Shown here one piece after another: positions 49,649 to 58,073 of a DNA stretch of 64,000 nucleotides. The notes under the pieces are model-generated. The model saw nothing but the letters and a program-made list of their open reading frames with translations, was not told the DNA's origin and ran no database searches. Positions within the stretch are counted from its first letter, which is position 1; the number at the start of each line of letters is the position of its first letter. Source of the stretch: Mxb001 sp046046455 (lineage in GTDB: Bacteria; Actinomycetota; Actinomycetes; S36-B12). The stretch is taken from positions 1 to 64,000 of the forward strand of contig JBJOJS010000095.1 in NCBI GenBank assembly GCA_046046455.1, given 5' to 3'. The translations under genes and the position numbers were made by a program.

Positions 49649-49721
<73 letters not shown>

Positions 49722-49752
49722 CTTTCCTTTTCCGGCCGCGGCACGGGCACGG

Positions 49753-51180
49753 TCAGTTCGTGAACTTCGGGTCGCGCCAGCCGCCGTGATTGCGCACGAA
49801 CTTGTCCGCCTCATGCGGACCCCACGTTCCTGGCGCGTACGGCAGCACGGGCGGCGGATCGCTCAGCAGTGGCTCGACGACTTCCCATGTGGCCTCGACC
49901 GAGTCCCAGCGAGGAAACAGCGTGTGATCGCCCACCATCGCGTCATGTAGGAGGCGCTCGTAGGGACTGGGGAATACCCCGAGCGTGTCGCCGAAGTCGA
50001 GTGAGAGGAACTCAGGCTCGACCGCGTCCACGCCGGGGGTCTTGACGCGAACGCCGATGTCGATGCCCGACGGCTGGCCGATCCGCAGGACGACATCGTC
50101 GTGGCCGACGACACGCTGCATGTGATCGCCGAGCCGGAAGGCCGGAGCCTTCTTGAAGCGCACGACCACCTCGGTCGCTGTCGTGGGCATCTTCTTGCCC
50201 GCGCGGATGACGATCGGCACTCCGGCCCAGCGCCAGGTGTCGCAATGCAGTCGTACGGCCACGTAGGTCTCGGTGTCCGAGTCGCCGGCCACGCCCGGGA
50301 TGGACCGGTACCCGTCGTACTGACCGCGCACGACATCGGCATCATCGAGCGGGCGCAGGGCTCGGAAGATGTCGAGGCGACGATCCCCGATCGGGTCATC
50401 GCTGGCACCCGGAGGTTCCATGAGCACTAGGGCGAGGACCTGCAGCAGGTGGTTCTGCACGACGTCGCGGAGGGTGCCGACCTTGTCGTAGAAGGAACCG
50501 CGATCCTCGACGCCGAAGCTCTCCGCCATCGTGATCTGGATCGACTCGACGTACTCACGGCGCCACAGCGGCTCGAGCCATGCGTTGGAGAAGCGGACGT
50601 AGACGATGTCCTGGACGGGCTCCTTGCCCAGGTAGTGGTCGATGCGCAGGATCTGGTCCTCGCGCAGGACCGCGTGCAGTCGATCGTTGAGTTCGCGCGC
50701 GGTCTCGAGGCTCGTACCGAAGGGCTTCTCCACCGCGACACGGCAGCCCGATGTGAGATCGGCAGCCCCGAGCTGCTCGACGACCGGGCCGAAGAGGCTC
50801 GGCGGGATCTCAAGGTAGAAGAGCGGGTTGTTCACGCCCTTCAGCCGGGCCGCGAGGCGCGTATACAGACCCGCATCGGTGAAGTCACCGCCGAGATAGG
50901 TCATGCGGCCGACGAGACGCGCGAGGACGGTGTCGTCGACCTGCTCGCCAGACTTCTCCAGCACCGTGTGCACGGACTCTCTCGTCATCGCCCAGAGGTC
51001 CTCGTCGCCCATGTCATTGGCAGCGACGCCGATCACCGGGACGGAGAGCAGCCCGCGCTTCTCCAGGTGATAGAGCGAGGGGAGCGTCATCTTGTGTGCC
51101 AAATCACCTGTGATGCCGAAGATCACGAGGGCATCCGAGTGCACGGTGCCTGCCGAAGCAGCGCTTGCCGAACGAGACAT
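49753..51180 (-). CDS. zwf: Glucose-6-phosphate 1-dehydrogenase
   Basis: The 475-residue enzyme has the nucleotide motif GITGDLAHKMTLPSLYHL, VAVEKPFGTSLETARELN, the catalytic motif RIDHYLGKEPVQDI and FPRWDSVEATWEVVEPLL near the end. The usual GASGDLA is GITGDLA and an expected KK pair is HK, which may affect NADP/NAD preference. It feeds the oxidative pentose phosphate pathway. ATG 51180 follows AGGGGA; the upstream frame overlaps the Cpn10 gene. No tal, tkt or opcA is adjacent. Confidence 0.95.
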   Translation of the reverse strand: MSRSASAASAGTVHSDALVIFGITGDLAHKMTLPSLYHLEKRGLLSVPVIGVAANDMGDEDLWAMTRESVHTVLEKSGEQVDDTVLARLVGRMTYLGGDFTDAGLYTRLAARLKGVNNPLFYLEIPPSLFGPVVEQLGAADLTSGCRVAVEKPFGTSLETARELNDRLHAVLREDQILRIDHYLGKEPVQDIVYVRFSNAWLEPLWRREYVESIQITMAESFGVEDRGSFYDKVGTLRDVVQNHLLQVLALVLMEPPGASDDPIGDRRLDIFRALRPLDDADVVRGQYDGYRSIPGVAGDSDTETYVAVRLHCDTWRWAGVPIVIRAGKKMPTTATEVVVRFKKAPAFRLGDHMQRVVGHDDVVLRIGQPSGIDIGVRVKTPGVDAVEPEFLSLDFGDTLGVFPSPYERLLHDAMVGDHTLFPRWDSVEATWEVVEPLLSDPPPVLPYAPGTWGPHEADKFVRNHGGWRDPKFTN

Positions 51181-51187
51181 GACTCCC

Positions 51188-51547
51188 CTAGAGGTAGAGG
51201 CCGGTGTGATCGTCCGCGTGGCGTGACGACGCAACGGCGTGCACATCGCGCTCGCGCAGCAGGACGTACTCCAGGCCGTGGAGCTCCACGGATCCACGAT
51301 CCTCGGGCTCGAAGAGCACGCGATCGCCGATCTCGATGGTCCGCACGGTAGGGCCGATCGCCACGACACGCGCCCACGACAGTTTCCGACCCACCTGAGC
51401 GGTCGCCGGGATCACGATGCCGCCCGTGGACCGACGTTCCCCCTCATCAGCTCCCGGGCGCACCAAGACGCGGTCGTGGAGCAAGCGAATCGGGACCGAA
51501 CCATCGGGTCGTGGCGTGGTGTCGGGGGCGTCGAGCGTGCTCGTCAT
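51188..51547 (-). CDS. Solitary GroES-like co-chaperonin
   Basis: The 119-residue protein has the Cpn10 core: PIRLLHDRVLVRPGADEGE, STGGIVIPATAQ (mobile-loop end with the IVI-type contact), AIGPTVRTIEIGDRVLFEP and the closing ELHGLEYVLLRERDV. It has N- and C-terminal extensions beyond a normal 97-100-residue GroES. No groEL is next to it; the usual groES-groEL operon must be elsewhere, so this may be a second, specialised Cpn10. ATG 51547 has no strong ribosome-binding site. Confidence 0.85.
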   Translation of the reverse strand: MTSTLDAPDTTPRPDGSVPIRLLHDRVLVRPGADEGERRSTGGIVIPATAQVGRKLSWARVVAIGPTVRTIEIGDRVLFEPEDRGSVELHGLEYVLLRERDVHAVASSRHADDHTGLYL

Positions 51548-51563
51548 GCGAGTGAGGAGCCCA

Positions 51564-51842
51564 TCAGTGGCAGTGGCAGCGACGGCTGCGACGCCAGCGG
51601 CGGAAGACCACGAGGGTGACGACTGCACCGGCCGCGATGGCGACGCGCTCCGGACGGATCCCTCCGTACTCGTCGGTGAAGACGCCCTTCACCTTGGCGA
51701 CACCGCGGTGCACGAGTGCCTGAGGAGTGGTTTCGGCCTTGAGCTGCTCAATGGTCGCGGCGAGGTTGCTGCGCGCCGCGGCGATCTCGGCCTCGAGTTG
51801 AGCAGCCGAGGGCGCGGAGCCCTGCTCCGGAGACTGGGTCAC
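51564..51842 (-). CDS. DUF3618 family protein
   Basis: The 92-residue protein has SAAQLEAEIAAARSNLAATIEQL, the characteristic start of DUF3618 proteins, then a middle stretch and one membrane helix (about 67-81), and ends with a basic, His/Cys tail (RRSRRCHCH). The function is unknown; the family often sits with phage-holin-like membrane proteins. GTG 51842 is six bases from TAGGCT. Confidence 0.85.
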   Translation of the reverse strand: MTQSPEQGSAPSAAQLEAEIAAARSNLAATIEQLKAETTPQALVHRGVAKVKGVFTDEYGGIRPERVAIAAGAVVTLVVFRRWRRSRRCHCH

Positions 51843-51848
51843 GGCGGG

Positions 51849-51854
51849 AGCCTA
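51849..51854 (-). promoter_or_regulatory. Leaderless -10 element (TAGGCT) of the DUF3618 gene
   Basis: On the minus strand TAGGCT ends six bases (CCCGCC) before GTG 51842. It lies 32 bases from the palindromic operator of the divergent metal-uptake operon. Confidence 0.6.
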
Positions 51855-51885
51855 CGCCGTGGCGGGAGGAACCACCGGGGGTGTG

Positions 51886-51912
51886 TCTAATTGCAAAGAT
51901 TTTGCATTTAGA
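51886..51912. promoter_or_regulatory. 27-bp palindromic operator of the metal ABC operon
   Basis: The arms TCTAA, TGCAAA and TTTGCA, TTAGA form a near-perfect 27-base palindrome around GAT, with one mismatched pair outside the centre (T91/T07). It is A/T-rich in an otherwise GC-rich region and overlaps the -35 element. It fits a Zur/Fur- or MntR/DtxR-type metalloregulator site; the exact regulator is uncertain. Confidence 0.8.
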
Positions 51913-51931
51913 CCGGTCACGCCCCTAGGGT
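51902..51931 (+). promoter_or_regulatory. Promoter of the metal ABC operon
   Basis: TTGCAT (51902-51907) and TAGGGT (51926-51931) are separated by 18 bases; the -10 ends six bases (CGTCCC) before ATG 51938. The -35 lies inside the operator palindrome, so repressor binding would block polymerase. Confidence 0.7.
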
Positions 51932-51937
51932 CGTCCC

Positions 51938-52969
51938 ATGCGCCCCGCCCGTCGCCGTCTGATGACCTGCCTGGCCCTCACTGCAGCAGCAGCCCTGACC
52001 CTCAGCGCCTGCGGCGGCGGGGACTCCGCCACGCCATCGAACGCCGAGGGAGAGCCGGTCTCGGGGCTGGTGGTCGCCACCACGGTCTCCCCCCTGACCT
52101 CGATCGTGTCAGCGGTGGCGGGCGACAACGTCACGATCGAAGGCATCGTGCCGGAGGGCACCAACTCGCACACCTTCGAGCCGGAGCCGCAGGCAGCCGA
52201 ACTCCTCAACAAGGCGGACCTCATCTTCATCAATGGCCTCAAGCTCGAGGATCCGACGCTCGCGCTTGCCGAGGCCAACAAGAAGGAGGGGGCGGAAATC
52301 GTCGAGCTCGGCACCCTCGTGCTGCCCGAGTCCGATTACATCTTCGACTTCTCCTTCCCCGAAGAGGAGGGCAAGCCCAATCCGCACCTGTGGACCGATC
52401 CGGGCTACGCCGTCGCCTACGCCGATCTCGTGCGCCAGAAGCTGAGCGAGCGCGATCCCGCGAACGAGGCTGAGTACCAGGCAAACTTCGATGCGTTCAA
52501 GGCCGAGGCGGACAAGCTCGCCGAGGCCGTCCGCGCCGACCAGGCTTCCGTGCCCGAGGGTCAGCTCAAGCTCGTCACGTACCACGACGCCTACGCCTAC
52601 TTCGCGAAGAACTTCGGCTGGGAGGTGGTGGGAGCGATCCAGCCCAGCAGCTTCGACGACCCGACCCCTTCGGAGGTCGCCGATCTCATCGAGCAGGTTC
52701 GCGCCGCCGGGGTGCCGACGATCTTCGGCTCGGAAGTCTTCCCCTCCGCCGTACTCGAGGCCATCGCCGCCGAGACCGGCGTCCGCTACGAGGACTCCCT
52801 CCGCGATGACGATCTTCCCGGCATGCCCGGGGAACCCCAGCACTCACTGCTCGAGCTGCTGCGGTACAACTACCGCACCATGATCTCCGGACTCGGTGGC
52901 CAGCCCACGCAGCTCGACGCACTCGTCTTCGAGCGGACCGTCCCCGACACGGCGTACTACCCGCAGTGA
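51938..52969 (+). CDS. Zinc/manganese ABC transporter binding lipoprotein
   Basis: The 343-residue cluster A-I binding protein has lipobox LTLSACGG, then VVATTVSPLTSIVSAVAGDN, PEGTNSHTFEPEPQAAELL (first His ligand), KPNPHLWTDP (second His), VTYHDAYAYFAKNFGW (third His) and FGSEVFPSAVLEAIAAETG (the later ligand region). The His-rich loop typical of ZnuA is absent; an acidic stretch is present instead. It could bind Zn2+ or Mn2+. Its stop overlaps the ATPase start (GTGA). Confidence 0.9.
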   Translation: MRPARRRLMTCLALTAAAALTLSACGGGDSATPSNAEGEPVSGLVVATTVSPLTSIVSAVAGDNVTIEGIVPEGTNSHTFEPEPQAAELLNKADLIFINGLKLEDPTLALAEANKKEGAEIVELGTLVLPESDYIFDFSFPEEEGKPNPHLWTDPGYAVAYADLVRQKLSERDPANEAEYQANFDAFKAEADKLAEAVRADQASVPEGQLKLVTYHDAYAYFAKNFGWEVVGAIQPSSFDDPTPSEVADLIEQVRAAGVPTIFGSEVFPSAVLEAIAAETGVRYEDSLRDDDLPGMPGEPQHSLLELLRYNYRTMISGLGGQPTQLDALVFERTVPDTAYYPQ

Positions 52970-53730
52970 CGTCGACCGGGCTGATCGACCTCGCCGCCGT
53001 CTCCGCAGGCTACGGGCGGACGACAGTCCTGCATGATGTGTCGCTTCGTATCGATGCCACGGCATTTTCGGGCATCGTCGGTCCATCCGGTGCGGGCAAG
53101 ACCACGCTCCTGCGAGTGCTGCTCGGACTCATCAAGCCCAGCAGCGGCACGCGCACCACGGCCCCGGGTTTGCGTGTCGCCTACGTGCCGCAGCTCGAGA
53201 CGGTCGACTGGAAGTTCCCCGTCACTGTCTTCGAGTGCGTGCTCATGGCGCGGACCGAGCACCGGGTCTGGCCCTGGCCCTCGGCCCAGGAGCGCACTGC
53301 CGTAGCCGCTGTCCTCGAGCGCCTCGGCATCGGGGACCTCGCCGACCGCCACATCCGTGAACTCTCAGGTGGTCAGCAGCAGAGGATGTTCCTGGCGCGT
53401 GCACTCCTACGCGAACCACAGGTGCTGCTCCTCGATGAGCCGACGAGCGGGGTCGACATCAATACCCGGCATGACGTGCTCCACCTGCTCGGCGACCTTC
53501 ACGCCGACGGCATGGCCATCGTGCTCACGACCCATGACCTGAACGGCATGGCAGCTCACCTTCCCCATCTCATCTGCGTCAACGGCCACATCGTCGCGTC
53601 GGGGACTCCCCGCGAGGTGATCGTGCCGCACGTGCTCGAGGAGACCTTCGGCGCGCAACTCGAGGTCCTCGAGCATCTGGGCATGCCCATCGTCGTCGAC
53701 GGCGCCTACTCGACCCGAGAGGCACGGTGA
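52966..53730 (+). CDS. Metal ABC transporter ATPase (ZnuC/MntA-like)
   Basis: The 254-residue ATPase has Walker A GPSGAGKTTLLRVLLGLI, the family Q-loop PQLETVDWKFPVTVFECV, signature ELSGGQQQRMFLARALL, Walker B VLLLDEPTSGVDI and switch TTHDLNGMAAHL. It belongs to the manganese/zinc uptake subfamily. GTG 52966 overlaps the binding-protein stop. It is followed by the permease gene after one base. Confidence 0.92.
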   Translation: MTSTGLIDLAAVSAGYGRTTVLHDVSLRIDATAFSGIVGPSGAGKTTLLRVLLGLIKPSSGTRTTAPGLRVAYVPQLETVDWKFPVTVFECVLMARTEHRVWPWPSAQERTAVAAVLERLGIGDLADRHIRELSGGQQQRMFLARALLREPQVLLLDEPTSGVDINTRHDVLHLLGDLHADGMAIVLTTHDLNGMAAHLPHLICVNGHIVASGTPREVIVPHVLEETFGAQLEVLEHLGMPIVVDGAYSTREAR

Positions 53731-53731
53731 G

Positions 53732-54604
53732 ATGGAGACCCTCATCGAGCCGCTGAGCTTCGCGTTCTTCCAAAAGGGCCTCATCGTCGCAACCCTGTCC
53801 GGTGCGCTGCTCGGCTTCATCGGCGTCTACATCGTCCTGCGCGGCATGAGCTACATCGGCCACGGCCTCTCGCACGCCATCTTCGGCGGGTACGCCGCCA
53901 TGCAGCTCTTCGCCGTGCAGTTCTACGTCCTCGGAGCCGGGCTCTGGGGCATCGCTTCGGCGATCGCGATCACGTCTGTCGCACGCCGCGGCCGCGTCGG
54001 GGCAGACGCGGCCATCGGGGTCATCACCACGGCGTCGTTCGCTCTGGGCGTGGCGCTCTTCAGCAAGTTCGGCTCGGCGGGCCCGGCCTTCGACCAGGCG
54101 CTCTTCGGCAGCATCCTGGGCATCACCAACAGCCAGATCATCTGGCTGGTTGTCGTGATGGCCATCGCGGGCGCCTTCGTGCTCCTGCGCTATCGCGAGC
54201 TCCTCTTCACCACATTCGATCCGGAGGTCGCCCAGGCGTCCGGGATCCGCGTCGCCCGCGTAGAGGCCATGCTCATGATCGTGCTGTCCCTGTCGATCCT
54301 GGTCACCCTCACCGTCATCGGTGTCACGCTGGTCGCGGCCATGCTCGTCATCCCCGCGGTGATCGCGCGCATGCTGACCGACTCCTTCGCCAAGATGCTG
54401 GCGATCTCGACCGTCGTCGGCCTCGTGTGCGGTCTCGTGGGCATGTACCTGAGCTACTACGCGGGCGTGCCCTCGGGCACGATGATCGTCCTCGTCGGCG
54501 CGGTGGCCTTCCTCATCGTCTTCGGCGTCACCGGCATCCGGGGCCGCGAGCGTGCCGCCGGGGTCGACGATCACGCAGGGCCACGCGCCACAATCTCCGC
54601 ATGA
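53732..54604 (+). CDS. Metal ABC transporter permease (ZnuB/MntB-like)
   Basis: The 290-residue ABC-3 family permease has about eight helices: VATLSGALLGFIGVYIVLRGMSYIGHGLSHA, ADAAIGVITTASFALGVALF, and VTLTVIGVTLVAAMLVIPAV. It forms the Zn/Mn pore with the two preceding gene products. Its stop overlaps the start of bcp by four bases (ATGA). Confidence 0.92.
   Translation: METLIEPLSFAFFQKGLIVATLSGALLGFIGVYIVLRGMSYIGHGLSHAIFGGYAAMQLFAVQFYVLGAGLWGIASAIAITSVARRGRVGADAAIGVITTASFALGVALFSKFGSAGPAFDQALFGSILGITNSQIIWLVVVMAIAGAFVLLRYRELLFTTFDPEVAQASGIRVARVEAMLMIVLSLSILVTLTVIGVTLVAAMLVIPAVIARMLTDSFAKMLAISTVVGLVCGLVGMYLSYYAGVPSGTMIVLVGAVAFLIVFGVTGIRGRERAAGVDDHAGPRATISA
54589..54594 (+). promoter_or_regulatory. 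Leaderless -10 element (CACAAT) inside the permease 3' end
   Basis: CACAAT ends six bases (CTCCGC) before ATG 54601, so bcp may have its own promoter in addition to read-through from the metal operon. Confidence 0.45.
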
Positions 54605-55068
54605 CGCGACTCGAGCCGGGCGACCTCGCCCCCGCCTTCACCCTCCTCGACGACCACGGCGACCGGGTCGCTCTGCGGTCCTACAAGGGCACCCCGGTGA
54701 TCCTGTACGCCTACCCCGCGGCGATGACGCCCGGCTGCACGACCCAGGCCTGCGACTTCCGCGACTCGCTCGCCTCCCTGACGAAGGCGGGATACGCCGT
54801 CCTCGGCATCTCCCCCGATCCCGTCGACACGCTCGCCGAGTTCCGCGAGCTCGATCACCTCACCTTCCCGCTCCTGTCGGATCCCGATCACAAGGTCCTG
54901 GTGAAGTACGGCGCGTACGGGGAGAAGAAGCTCTACGGCAAGACCGTCGTGGGAGTGATCCGCTCGACCTTCGTCATCGATGCCCAGCAGCGCATCGAGC
55001 GCGCGATGTACGCCGTGAAGGCGACCGGTCACGTGGCCAAGCTGCGCCGCGACCTCGGCCTGGACTAG
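54601..55068 (+). CDS. bcp: Thioredoxin-dependent peroxiredoxin (BCP/PrxQ)
   Basis: The 155-residue peroxiredoxin has APAFTLLDDHGDRVALRSYKG, then TPGCTTQACDFRDSL with the peroxidatic Cys and the resolving Cys five residues later, the arrangement of PrxQ/BCP. It reduces hydroperoxides. ATG 54601 overlaps the permease stop. Pairing with a Zn/Mn importer fits oxidative-stress defence. Confidence 0.93.
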   Translation: MTRLEPGDLAPAFTLLDDHGDRVALRSYKGTPVILYAYPAAMTPGCTTQACDFRDSLASLTKAGYAVLGISPDPVDTLAEFRELDHLTFPLLSDPDHKVLVKYGAYGEKKLYGKTVVGVIRSTFVIDAQQRIERAMYAVKATGHVAKLRRDLGLD

Positions 55069-55084
55069 GCGATCACATGCTCGG

Positions 55085-55166
55085 TGCGGAAGGCGGGACT
55101 CGAACCCGCAAGCCCGGAGGCACTGCGTCCTAAGCGCAGCGTGTCTGCCAATTCCACCACTTCCGC
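55085..55166 (-). tRNA. tRNA-Leu (anticodon TAG)
   Basis: Read on the minus strand, acceptor GCGGAAG pairs with CTTCCGC, D-arm TGGTGGAATTGGCAGACA has the long type II form, the anticodon loop is CTTAGGA (anticodon TAG, reading CUA), a variable arm TGCCTCCGGGCTT follows, and the T-arm is CGGGTTCGAGTCCCG. The CCA end is not encoded. Confidence 0.96.
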
Positions 55167-55211
55167 GTGGGGATGAACTCTACGGCTTCGCCTCTACCGC
55201 CTCACGATGGT

Positions 55212-56729
55212 TCAGTGGCCGTGCTCATGGCTCCCACCACCGCCACCGCCCTTGCCCTTCTCGACGATGCGGAAGGCACCCATCATCCCCATGTCCTCGT
55301 GGAAGAGGATGTGGCAGTGGAAGACGGTCTTGCCCGTGAACTTCCGGAACTTCATCTTCAAGACGACGTACTCGTGGGGCAGCACCTGCTGGGTGTCCTC
55401 GAATGCCCGGGGCTCGACCTCGCGATAGGTGACCGTCTTGCCGGTGGCCGGGTCCCACTCGCCGCGACCCACGACAACGAAGTGGTTCACGTGGATGTGG
55501 AAGGGGTGTCCCTCGATGGCGCCACCCTGGGCCACTGATGGGTCGTTGCGGACCACCCACTCCTCCACCGTGTCGACCTCGACCTCGAAGGGGTCATGCA
55601 TGTCCTGGTGGTCGAAGACCTTGCCGTTGATGTAGAAGACCGGGCCGGTCGCGTCACTGAACGACTCGGAGAGCGTGAAGGTGCGCCGCTTGACGGGCGC
55701 ATCGTCAAGCCATGAGGGCCGGGGGGTGATTGACGCGGGAGCACGCGCGGACTTGGCGGATGGACCCTCGACCCTCACCGTGGCAAGGACCTGGGGTTGC
55801 CATTGGCCGAAGGGCCCGTTGTCGTAGCCCAGCGTGCGCAGCGAGTAGGTGCCCGGCTGCGCACTCCCGGTCACCGCGATCTCCGCCCGGGCACCCGGCG
55901 CCAGGACCAGCTCCCGCGTCTTCCACGTGTCGAAGACGGGTACGCCGTCCACGGCCAGCACCGTCATCCGGTGATCGTCCAGGCAGATCCGGAGGAATCC
56001 GTCATTGCCCAAGTTGCCCATGCGCCAGATCTGCGTCTCCCCTGGCCGGATGACCATGGTCGGAGCGACAACACCGTTGGTCGTGAAGATCGTGTCCTTC
56101 GACGACGCCGTCCGGACCGACTCCATCGTCGGTGTCGATGCCTGCGGATCGAGGACGAAGCCCTTGAAGACCAGCAGCCGGTCGCGGCAGCCGCGGTACT
56201 CGGGTAGCGACTCCACACCGCCTTCGACGACGATCGGGCCGGACAGGCCATTCCATACGGACTCGTTGGTGTAGCCGTGAACGTGCGGGTGGTACCAGAA
56301 GAGGCCGCGCGGGTGCGTGCGCGGGAGCGCGAGGCGACTGCGGATCGACTCACCGGGATCGGCGTGGATGAATACGTTGTCGGCGTCCCCGGACGGGTCG
56401 ACCCACCAGCCGTGGAAGTGCGTGTTGATCGGCACGGGGACCCGGTTGCGCACCGTGAGGTCCACGCGATCGCCAGGCGACACCCTCAGGCACGGTCCCA
56501 CGAAGGACCCTTCGTACGTCCACAGGCCCGCGGTCATCGTGCCGTCGATGCGCGCCGAGCCCGGTGCCGCGGTCAGCGCCGCGCGCAGGACGCCGCCCCG
56601 GCTGCGCACCGTCGGGATGCGCGGGAGCGTGTCACGAGTCGAGGCAGCGGCAGGGGATGCGCCCAGGAGGATCCCGCCGCCCGCGACGGCCGCGAGGGCG
56701 AAGGCTTGGCGCCGGGTGAGCTCGGCCAC
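55212..56729 (-). CDS. Multicopper oxidase with Tat-like signal
   Basis: The 505-residue cupredoxin enzyme starts LTRRQAFALAAVAGGGILLG, a twin-arginine-type leader. Copper motifs in order are THFHGWWVDPSG, WYHPHVHGY, GHPFHIHVNHFVV and HCHILFHEDMGMM, giving the four HxH and HCH ligand sets of a laccase-like oxidase; the last carries the type 1 copper Cys. GTG 56729 is seven bases from TAGCCT and begins at the leader; the long upstream frame is rejected because it runs into rdgB. Copper or manganese detoxification or siderophore oxidation are possible roles. Confidence 0.92.
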   Translation of the reverse strand: MAELTRRQAFALAAVAGGGILLGASPAAASTRDTLPRIPTVRSRGGVLRAALTAAPGSARIDGTMTAGLWTYEGSFVGPCLRVSPGDRVDLTVRNRVPVPINTHFHGWWVDPSGDADNVFIHADPGESIRSRLALPRTHPRGLFWYHPHVHGYTNESVWNGLSGPIVVEGGVESLPEYRGCRDRLLVFKGFVLDPQASTPTMESVRTASSKDTIFTTNGVVAPTMVIRPGETQIWRMGNLGNDGFLRICLDDHRMTVLAVDGVPVFDTWKTRELVLAPGARAEIAVTGSAQPGTYSLRTLGYDNGPFGQWQPQVLATVRVEGPSAKSARAPASITPRPSWLDDAPVKRRTFTLSESFSDATGPVFYINGKVFDHQDMHDPFEVEVDTVEEWVVRNDPSVAQGGAIEGHPFHIHVNHFVVVGRGEWDPATGKTVTYREVEPRAFEDTQQVLPHEYVVLKMKFRKFTGKTVFHCHILFHEDMGMMGAFRIVEKGKGGGGGGSHEHGH

Positions 56730-56736
56730 GACGCGA

Positions 56737-56742
56737 AGGCTA
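56737..56742 (-). promoter_or_regulatory. Leaderless -10 element (TAGCCT) of the multicopper oxidase gene
   Basis: On the minus strand TAGCCT ends seven bases before GTG 56729, one base longer than the usual spacing. It decides the start codon. Confidence 0.5.
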
Positions 56743-56746
56743 CGCG

Positions 56747-57340
56747 CTAGGGCGCCAGGACGGTGCGAGCGAGTGCCCTCAACGCCTGGCCACGATGACT
56801 GACGGCGTCCTTCTCGTGGGGACGCAATTCGGCGGTCGTCAGCGCATAGCCCAGCGGGCGGAAGATCGGGTCGTAGCCGAACCCGTGAGCACCGTGGGGC
56901 TCGCGGGCCAGCGTGCCCTCGAGAACTCCCTCGACGACGTGCTCGTCTCCCTCCGCGCCAACCCAGGCGGCCGCGCACACGAACTGCGCTCCACGCCGCG
57001 CCTCGGGCACCTCGGAGAGCTGGGCGAGCACCAGTGCGAGGTTGGCAGCGTCATCACCGTGGCGACCTGCCCAGCGGGCTGAGAGAACGCCGGGCATGCC
57101 GTGCAGTGCATCGACGCAGAGCCCGGAGTCATCGGCGATCGCGGGCAGGCCGGTCGCCGCTGCAGCTGAGCGCGCCTTGAGCAGTGCGTTGCCCGCGAAG
57201 GTGGACTCGGTCTCCGCGACATCCGGAGCATCGGCCGGCAGCGCGATCAACTCGATGTCGACACCCTCGGCCTGGAGGATGCGGGTGACCTCGGCGACCT
57301 TGTGATCATTGCGGGTCGCAAGGACCGCACGGATCGTCAC
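56747..57340 (-). CDS. rdgB: Non-canonical purine NTP pyrophosphatase (RdgB/Ham1)
   Basis: The 197-residue enzyme has LATRNDHKVAEVTRIL (the SxNxxK-type motif), TFAGNALLKARSAAAATGLPAIADDSGL and the C-terminal HGFGYDPIFRP and SHRGQALRAL. It removes dITP, XTP and ITP from the nucleotide pool. GTG 57340 overlaps the rph stop by four bases, as in other actinobacteria. Confidence 0.95.
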   Translation of the reverse strand: MTIRAVLATRNDHKVAEVTRILQAEGVDIELIALPADAPDVAETESTFAGNALLKARSAAAATGLPAIADDSGLCVDALHGMPGVLSARWAGRHGDDAANLALVLAQLSEVPEARRGAQFVCAAAWVGAEGDEHVVEGVLEGTLAREPHGAHGFGYDPIFRPLGYALTTAELRPHEKDAVSHRGQALRALARTVLAP

Positions 57341-58059
57341 GATGTGAGCGCTGCGCGCTGCAACGCCGTGAGATCAGCGCAGCCGGCCGCGGCAAGATCG
57401 AGCAATTGGTCGAGAAGGCGGCGATCGAAGGGCTCCCCCTCGGCCGTGCCCTGGACCTCGACGTAGGTGCCGCTCCCGGTCATGACGACGTTCATGTCCG
57501 TCTCCGCGCGTACGTCGTCGTCGTAGTGCAGATCCAGACGCGGCTCGCCATCGATGATGCCGACACTCACTGCAGCCACCGAGTCGATGAGCGGATCGCC
57601 CTTGACGTGACCCTGCGTCTTCGCCCATGCGATCGCATCGGCGAGTGCAAGATAGGCACCGGTGATCGCGGCCGTGCGCGTGCCTCCGTCGGCCTGCAGC
57701 ACATCGCAGTCGAGGACGATCGTGTTCTCGCCGAGCGCCTCCATGTCGATGACCGCCCGCAGGCTGCGTCCGATGAGGCGCGAGATCTCCTGGGTGCGCC
57801 CACCGAGCCGACCCTTGACCGACTCGCGGTCGCTGCGCGTATTGGTCGAGCGCGGGAGCATGGCGTACTCCGCCGTGACCCAGCCGCGGCCGGAATCCTT
57901 GAGCCATCGCGGCACACCGGGAGTGAAGCTCGCGGTGCAGAGGACTCGGGTGCGCCCGAAGCTCACCAGGGTCGAGCCCTCCGCCTGCTCGAGCCACCCG
58001 CGCTCGAAGGTGACGGGGCGGAGCTGGGTCGAATCGCGGCCATCGGAACGCGTGGTCAT
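57337..58059 (-). CDS. rph: Ribonuclease PH
   Basis: The 240-residue phosphorolytic exoribonuclease has VLCTASFTPGVPRWL, RSDRESVKGRLGGRTQEISRLIGRSLRAV, DCDVLQADGGTRTAAITGA and the closing EGEPFDRRLLDQLLDLA, all standard RNase PH segments. It trims tRNA 3' ends. ATG 58059 lies eight bases from TAGGGT. Confidence 0.96.
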   Translation of the reverse strand: MTTRSDGRDSTQLRPVTFERGWLEQAEGSTLVSFGRTRVLCTASFTPGVPRWLKDSGRGWVTAEYAMLPRSTNTRSDRESVKGRLGGRTQEISRLIGRSLRAVIDMEALGENTIVLDCDVLQADGGTRTAAITGAYLALADAIAWAKTQGHVKGDPLIDSVAAVSVGIIDGEPRLDLHYDDDVRAETDMNVVMTGSGTYVEVQGTAEGEPFDRRLLDQLLDLAAAGCADLTALQRAALTS

Positions 58060-58067
58060 GGGGCTTG

Positions 58068-58073
58068 ACCCTA
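58068..58073 (-). promoter_or_regulatory. -10-like element (TAGGGT) of rph
   Basis: On the minus strand TAGGGT ends eight bases before ATG 58059, slightly longer than the usual six. Confidence 0.4.

Noticed and set aside
55212..56978. Longer form of the multicopper oxidase (588 residues)
   Set aside because: The added N terminus lies inside rdgB, is Arg-rich, and precedes a proper Tat-type leader with its own promoter element.
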